Of a stretch of DNA of 18,712 bases, positions 15,508 to 18,712 are shown piece after piece. Origin of the DNA: DASVEE01 sp036399695. GTDB taxonomy: Bacteria > Acidobacteriota > Thermoanaerobaculia > Gp7-AA8. The position numbers and the translations under genes are program-made. The stretch covers positions 1 through 18,712 of the forward strand of contig DASWMP010000045.1 of assembly GCA_036399695.1 (NCBI GenBank). The letters run 5' to 3'. Each line of letters starts with the position of its first letter. The first letter of the stretch is position 1. The notes below the pieces were generated by a model. The model was given only the letters and a program-made list of their open reading frames with translations. It did no database searches and was not told where the DNA came from.

Positions 15508-15834
15508 TCACTCCGCGTAGACGCCGCCGTTGCCGGTGGCGTTCTTCACGTTGCAGATCGCGAGCTTCGTGCAGGCCGTGTCGGAGATGCCCCAGGAGCA
15601 CTGGTAGTAGAGCCACGAACAGCTCGAGCCATCGCTCTCGGTCGAGATCTGCCGCGTCACCGGCGCTTTGATCTTCGGCGTGTTCGCCGTCGTCGACGGA
15701 TTGCTGACGGTAGTGCTGGTGGAGCGGTTGACGCGTTTCGCCGAGCGCGATCTCGCCGGCGAGGCAGCAGCGGCCGTCGAAGCAACCGCGAGCATGAGAA
15801 GGAACATCACAAGACGGCTTTTGATCAGGCGCAT
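15508..15834 (-). CDS. Small secreted protein with Ser/Thr-rich linker and four cysteines
   Basis: The product is 108 residues from ATG 15834; a GTG at 15840 is an alternative start, and AGGAGAGAG just upstream serves either. The signal peptide is MRLIKSRLVMFLLMLAVAST, with probable cleavage after AAAA. The next 45 residues are low in complexity and rich in Ser, Thr, Arg and Pro, as in an exported flexible linker. The last 40 residues contain four cysteines (SSCSWLYYQCSW, TACTKLAICN). No family is recognised. It lies upstream of the phospholipase gene on the same strand, with a strong palindrome between, so co-transcription is uncertain. It resembles the cysteine-rich protein gene at 11199-11549 only in general type, not in alignable sequence. 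Confidence 0.65.
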   Translation of the reverse strand: MRLIKSRLVMFLLMLAVASTAAAASPARSRSAKRVNRSTSTTVSNPSTTANTPKIKAPVTRQISTESDGSSCSWLYYQCSWGISDTACTKLAICNVKNATGNGGVYAE

Positions 15835-16136
15835 AGTCACTCTCTCTCCTTTTTACAGTGCCTCGGATCGGCCGATCGTCGAGTATGCAAACAGAGTAGA
15901 TGACGCCTTGCGCATCGCCGTCTGGAATGTGACAAAGCGCCGCTATGGACATGTGGAGCAGCCATTCCTGAGGACGACGCTCTTTGCGTAGTTTTTGGAC
16001 CGCGTGGGTGTCGGCGGCGAACAGGCCTGTGGTTCTGGTGATCACCGCCTTTCCCGACCGCGAAACTCCGCCCTTGCCATGAGACGTCGCGCAAAAGGCA
16101 GTCGCCGCGTGCGGGCTGCAGTAGCCCGCCAAAACC
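15835..16136. other. Intergenic region with two palindromes, no gene seen
   Basis: About 300 bases lie between two minus-strand genes. The perfect palindrome GATCGGCCGATC (15866-15877), 32 bases before the ATG at 15834, is a possible operator. Open frames through 15840-15990 on either strand lack a start codon with a ribosome binding site and show no family resemblance. The region probably holds the promoter of the small secreted protein gene and the terminator hairpin of the beta-barrel gene. Confidence 0.5.
16111..16129 (-). terminator. Hairpin after the beta-barrel gene
   Basis: GCGGGCT-GCAGT-AGCCCGC has perfect 7-base arms and a 5-base loop. It starts 7 bases beyond the stop codon of the gene ending at 16137. 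It has TTTT on its 5' side but no T run after it on the minus strand, so it is not a textbook intrinsic terminator. Confidence 0.4.
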
Positions 16137-16946
16137 TCAGAATGCGAGCCGCAGATAGACCTCGGCACCATCGATGGTCATGTCAAGCTCACCATCGAAG
16201 TCTTCGCCGGCCACCGTCCCCTCGATGTGGAAGTAGTTGTAGGCCGCGCCGATGCCGACGTTGCGCAGGAAGCGCCATTCGAGGCGAGCGTTGCCGGTCA
16301 ACGCGCTGCCGGTGATCTCGTCGAGTGTGACCTCCGGGAGCACGCCCGCCTGCGCTTCGAGGAAGATGCGGTTCGTGAGCGCCCAGCGCCCCTGCGCGCC
16401 GATGACCGCGACCGGGACATCCGTCTCGGCGCGCTCGCTGAGGGCGACGCTCTCCCCTTCCGCCGTCGCTTCGAGGCTGGCATCGACGGCCAGCGCGGCC
16501 ACGCCGAGCATCAGCCCCAGTCCGTCGCGCTCTGCCTTCCGCACCCAGAGCGTGTAGGTCGCGTCGCGGTAATCGAGATCGAACTCGCTGGAGACGACCG
16601 CCCGGACGGGGTACGTGGTGTCGCGGAAGGTGATCTCCCGGTCGATCTCCTCGAAGCCGGTGCGTGACGCGTTGAAGTAGCTGGCAGCGAGCTCGTGGCG
16701 GTTGAAGGGGCGCCACTGGACGGTAAAGCGCTGCATGTTGCGCGACTGCTCGAGGCCGAGATCGCGCTCGAGGTTCACGGAAGTGCCTTCCAGCGACTCA
16801 CTCTCGTCGACGCGCACGTTCGTCTCGAAGTTCCCGAAGTAGCCACCGCCAGTGATGCTGAAACGGGGAAAGAGCGCCGGCTCCTGGGCAGCGAGCGGCA
16901 GGGCGAAGCAGAGCAGCAGGAGGTAAGGCGCGCGTCTCATGCGCAT
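16137..16946 (-). CDS. Outer-membrane beta-barrel protein
   Basis: The product is 269 residues from ATG 16946 (ATG 16940 is an alternative). The signal peptide MRRAPYLLLLCFALPLAAQ ends at a plausible LAA-Q cleavage site. The mature chain alternates hydrophobic and polar residues throughout, for example RFTVQWRPFNRHELAASYFN, ATYTLWVRKA, NARLEWRFLRNVGIGAAYNY, with about ten predicted strands. The last residue is Phe in VYLRLAF, the C-terminal signal recognised by the BAM assembly machine. No enzymatic motif is seen; it is likely a small porin-like or surface structural protein. The ribosome binding site is not clear. It is transcribed divergently from the small coiled-coil protein gene, with a CRP-type site between them. 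Confidence 0.8.
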   Translation of the reverse strand: MRMRRAPYLLLLCFALPLAAQEPALFPRFSITGGGYFGNFETNVRVDESESLEGTSVNLERDLGLEQSRNMQRFTVQWRPFNRHELAASYFNASRTGFEEIDREITFRDTTYPVRAVVSSEFDLDYRDATYTLWVRKAERDGLGLMLGVAALAVDASLEATAEGESVALSERAETDVPVAVIGAQGRWALTNRIFLEAQAGVLPEVTLDEITGSALTGNARLEWRFLRNVGIGAAYNYFHIEGTVAGEDFDGELDMTIDGAEVYLRLAF

Positions 16947-16990
16947 GGCGCGTTGCCATGCGCGTGCCGCACAGGGTGAACAAACGGCAA

Positions 16991-17008
16991 ACGTGATTCG
17001 TCTCACGT
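16991..17008. promoter_or_regulatory. CRP/FNR-type operator between divergent genes
   Basis: ACGTGA-TTCGTC-TCACGT is a perfect inverted repeat with a 6-base spacer. Its core GTGA-N6-TCAC is the consensus core for CRP-type regulators. It lies 45 bases upstream of the beta-barrel ATG and 36 bases upstream of the coiled-coil protein ATG, so it could control either. No regulator gene is in the window. Confidence 0.5.
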
Positions 17009-17009
17009 G

Positions 17010-17022
17010 CCCAACAGTTGGG
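17010..17022. promoter_or_regulatory. CCCAAC-A-GTTGGG palindrome
   Basis: Perfect 6-base arms around one central base, immediately next to the CRP-type site and 22 bases before the ATG at 17044. It may be a second operator or a leader hairpin; nothing in the sequence chooses between them. Confidence 0.35.
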
Positions 17023-17043
17023 CGAACCGATACTTGCGAAGTC

Positions 17044-17271
17044 ATGAGTTACACCAACTGGTTACGCAAACAGGTCGAGCGGCTCGAACAGGAGATTCGC
17101 CGCCACTCCGTCTTCGATACCGACAGCCCCGCCACCCCCAGGCAGCTCAAGGAGCTCCGCTCCAAAGTCGTCATCCACACGTACCTCCGCCAGCAGTTGC
17201 TCCGCCGCGAGCCGGTCCTCCCGCAGGTCGAGGAGCTGGATACGCAGGAGTTTGTGCTCGTGCGACGGTAG
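17044..17271 (+). CDS. Small coiled-coil hypothetical protein
   Basis: The product is 75 residues from ATG 17044 (MSYTNWLRKQVERLEQEIRR). It is charged and cytoplasmic, with no signal or membrane segment. Two helical stretches with heptad spacing (about 5-20 and 33-52) suggest a short coiled coil or helical hairpin. The C-terminus LDTQEFVLVRR is beta-like. No family is recognised. The upstream GCGAAG is only a weak ribosome binding site. The frame is open, of typical codon use, and placed in a divergent promoter region, which supports it being real. It is followed by a heptamer inverted repeat and then by the metallophosphoesterase gene on the same strand. Confidence 0.6.
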   Translation: MSYTNWLRKQVERLEQEIRRHSVFDTDSPATPRQLKELRSKVVIHTYLRQQLLRREPVLPQVEELDTQEFVLVRR

Positions 17272-17281
17272 AGGTCGTAGC

Positions 17282-17368
17282 GATTTCGGTTTTCCGATTC
17301 CGGGCTCGCTTCGCGAGGCTCACCGCACAGCGGAGCCCGGAAATCGGAAATCGGAAGTCGGAAATCGC
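17282..17368. repeat. ATCGGAA-type heptamer inverted repeat (copy 9)
   Basis: The left arm at 17282-17308 is GATTTCGGTTTTCCGATTCC and on to GGGCTCG. The right arm at 17333-17368 is GAGCCCGGAA followed by ATCGGAA, ATCGGAA, GTCGGAA and ATCG. The inner GGGCTC/GAGCCC stem is exact. It has the same 7-base period and architecture as the GGTTGTT copies, but a different unit and no GGTG/CACC core. Confidence 0.85.
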
Positions 17369-17397
17369 GGCGCAGCCGCTCTAAAATCACCCCGCCC

Positions 17398-18534
17398 ATG
17401 CGCGTGCTGATCTTCCTGGCGGTCATCCTCTTCGTCTTCGTCCCCTTCAACCTCATCACCTGCCGGCAGCTCCTGCGTCTGCATCCGGATCGGCGCCGCT
17501 GGATACTCGGAACGGCCATCGCCGGGAACCTGATGTGGCTGTTCTTCCCCTTCCTGCGCTCCTCCACGCCGGTCATGCGGGCGCTGCGGGCGACGCTGGG
17601 GCCGGTCTGGTTCGGCTGGACGTCGTTCGCCATCCTCTACTCGATCCTGATGTTGCTCGTCCTGCTGGCGTGGTTGCCGGTGATGCGGCGCTACACGTTC
17701 GTGCAGGTGGGACGATGGCCGTCGCGTCTGTTCATCACGACGATGATCGCCGGCTTCCTCGTCGGCTGCTGGCAGGCGCTCGTGCCGCTGCGCGTCGAGC
17801 AGGTCCGTGTACCGGTGGCCGGTCTGCCGGCCGCGCTCGAAGGCAGGCGGCTGGTGCTGATGGGCGACCTGCACGTCGGCCTCTTCACCCGCCCGAGCCG
17901 CCTCGACCGCATCTTCTCCACCGCCAGCGCCCTCCGCCCCGACGCGGTCCTCATCGCCGGCGATCTCATCGACGACGACCCGCACTTCGTGCCGAAGCTC
18001 CTCGCCGGCACCCGCACGCTCTCCCCCGACATCCCGCTGTTCGCCGTCCTTGGCAACCACGAGGTCTACGGCGATCCCACGAGCGTCATCCACCAGCTAC
18101 GCGGCAGCCGCATCCGCCTGCTGGTCAACGAAGGGGTGAACCTCGACGGCCTCTGGATCGCCGGCATGGGCGACGTCGCCGCACAGCAGCTCCGCGAGCC
18201 ACTCCGCCGCGACCTCATGCCGAACCTCGACAAGGCCCTCGCGTCCCGCCCGCCGTCAGCGCCGGTCGTCGTCCTCTCCCACCAGCCCCGCATCTTTCCG
18301 GAGTCGCAGAAGCGCCGCCTACCGCTGACGGTCAGCGCCCACACCCACGGCGGCCAATGCGGCTTCCGCCCCTGGCGCTGGTCCCTCGCGGGAGTGTTCC
18401 TGAAGTACCACATGGGCCTGTACCAGGAGGGCCTGTCCGCGCTGTACATCAATACCGGCACCGGCTACTGGCTGTTTCCCTTCCGGCTGGGCATGACGCC
18501 GGAGATCACGCTCATCGAGCTGCGAAGCACTTAG
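17398..18534 (+). CDS. Membrane-anchored metallophosphoesterase (YkuE/YaeI-like)
   Basis: The product is 378 residues from ATG 17398. Four hydrophobic helices fill residues 1-130, and the catalytic domain follows. The dinuclear-metal motifs of calcineurin-like phosphoesterases are all present in order: GDLHVG (156-161), GDLIDD (188-193), GNHE (219-222), SHQP (294-297) and SAHTHGGQ (313-320). YkuE/YaeI-type relatives cleave phosphodiester or pyrophosphate bonds in lipid-linked substrates, such as UDP-diacylglucosamine in other members. Here a lipid or cell-envelope substrate is an inference from the membrane anchor. The domain faces the cytoplasm or periplasm depending on topology, which is not decided here. 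No clear ribosome binding site is visible; the leader is repeat-rich. The stop codon directly abuts a copy of the 36-base 3'-flank repeat. Confidence 0.92.
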   Translation: MRVLIFLAVILFVFVPFNLITCRQLLRLHPDRRRWILGTAIAGNLMWLFFPFLRSSTPVMRALRATLGPVWFGWTSFAILYSILMLLVLLAWLPVMRRYTFVQVGRWPSRLFITTMIAGFLVGCWQALVPLRVEQVRVPVAGLPAALEGRRLVLMGDLHVGLFTRPSRLDRIFSTASALRPDAVLIAGDLIDDDPHFVPKLLAGTRTLSPDIPLFAVLGNHEVYGDPTSVIHQLRGSRIRLLVNEGVNLDGLWIAGMGDVAAQQLREPLRRDLMPNLDKALASRPPSAPVVVLSHQPRIFPESQKRRLPLTVSAHTHGGQCGFRPWRWSLAGVFLKYHMGLYQEGLSALYINTGTGYWLFPFRLGMTPEITLIELRST

Positions 18535-18572
18535 TCTCGGAGTGCGGTGGCGCATAGGGAGGGTGTCTCAAA
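18535..18572 (+). repeat. Shared 3'-flank repeat, right copy
   Basis: It starts TCTCGGAGTGCGGTGGCGCA immediately after the TAG of the phosphoesterase gene and ends GGAGGGTGTCTCAAA. It matches the copy at 125-160 (minus strand) except for TAG in place of C in the middle. Confidence 0.85.
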
Positions 18573-18636
18573 ACGGAGCGCACACACTCTGATGGCCTGA
18601 TTAGAAACCGGCGCCTGCGGGCGCAGACAGACAAGA

Positions 18637-18712
18637 GTGTCTGTCCCACATTGAATGCCAGCGTGCCCGCGGGTGCCCGATATTCGGCGGAATCTGAATG
18701 TGGGACAGACAC
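18637..18712. repeat. Inverted repeat of GTGTCTGTCCCACATT, truncated by the window edge
   Basis: GTGTCTGTCCCACATT at 18637-18652 is repeated as its exact complement at 18697-18712, with a 44-base loop. Left of the first arm, ACAGAC-N6-GTCTGT (18627-18644) makes a small overlapping hairpin. The right arm stops at the window end, so the element probably continues. No gene is seen in 18573-18712. The layout is like a REP/BIME-type dispersed element. Confidence 0.75.

Noticed and set aside
15668..15991. Plus-strand open frame over the intergenic region
   Set aside because: It overlaps the small secreted protein gene in antisense, has no good start codon with a ribosome binding site, and shows no recognisable motif.

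Overview
This is a GC-rich bacterial chromosomal window with short genes in several small units. The gene content points to a Gram-negative bacterium, most plausibly Acidobacteriota or a neighbouring phylum. The clues are the HlyD / ABC ATPase / paired FtsX-type permease / NtrC-like regulator / NtrY-like kinase operon, an outer-membrane beta-barrel, a lipoprotein and many intergenic palindromes. The phylum is an inference; no rRNA or tRNA gene is visible.

Layout. Bases 168-7936 (minus strand) hold one operon. In transcription order it encodes a HlyD-type periplasmic adaptor, a MacB-like ABC ATPase, two MacB/FtsX-type permeases, a sigma-54 activator-type response regulator and its membrane histidine kinase. 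An exact -24/-12 sigma-54 promoter (TGGCAC-N5-TTGC) lies directly upstream of the adaptor gene, so the operon probably encodes the activator that switches on its own promoter. Two reading-frame defects are visible: a one-base frameshift in a T run inside the kinase gene, and an in-frame TAG at the fourth codon of the first permease as read from its only nearby ATG. Bases 8208-11549 hold an SH3/TonB_C-like lipoprotein, a LOG-family protein, a GT39-like membrane glycosyltransferase and a small cysteine-rich secreted protein. Bases 11714-13654 encode TypA/BipA with a histidine-rich insertion in its G domain. Bases 13783-15834 encode a cPLA2-like phospholipase and a small secreted protein. Bases 16137-18534 hold a beta-barrel protein, a small coiled-coil protein and a membrane-anchored metallophosphoesterase.

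The strongest unexplained signal is a family of intergenic elements built from 7-base tandem units (TTGTCCG, GGTTGTT/GGTTTTT, TTTCGGT, ATCGGAA, ATCCGAA). They are arranged as nested inverted repeats, most around a core of the form GGTGCTGCGC...GCGCAGCACC. At five gene ends the element starts at the stop codon itself, and four of these read TAG followed by a GC-only palindrome. A second repeat of about 36 bases occurs near both window ends, each time just after a stop codon. A third inverted repeat (GTGTCTGTCCCACATT) runs off the right edge.
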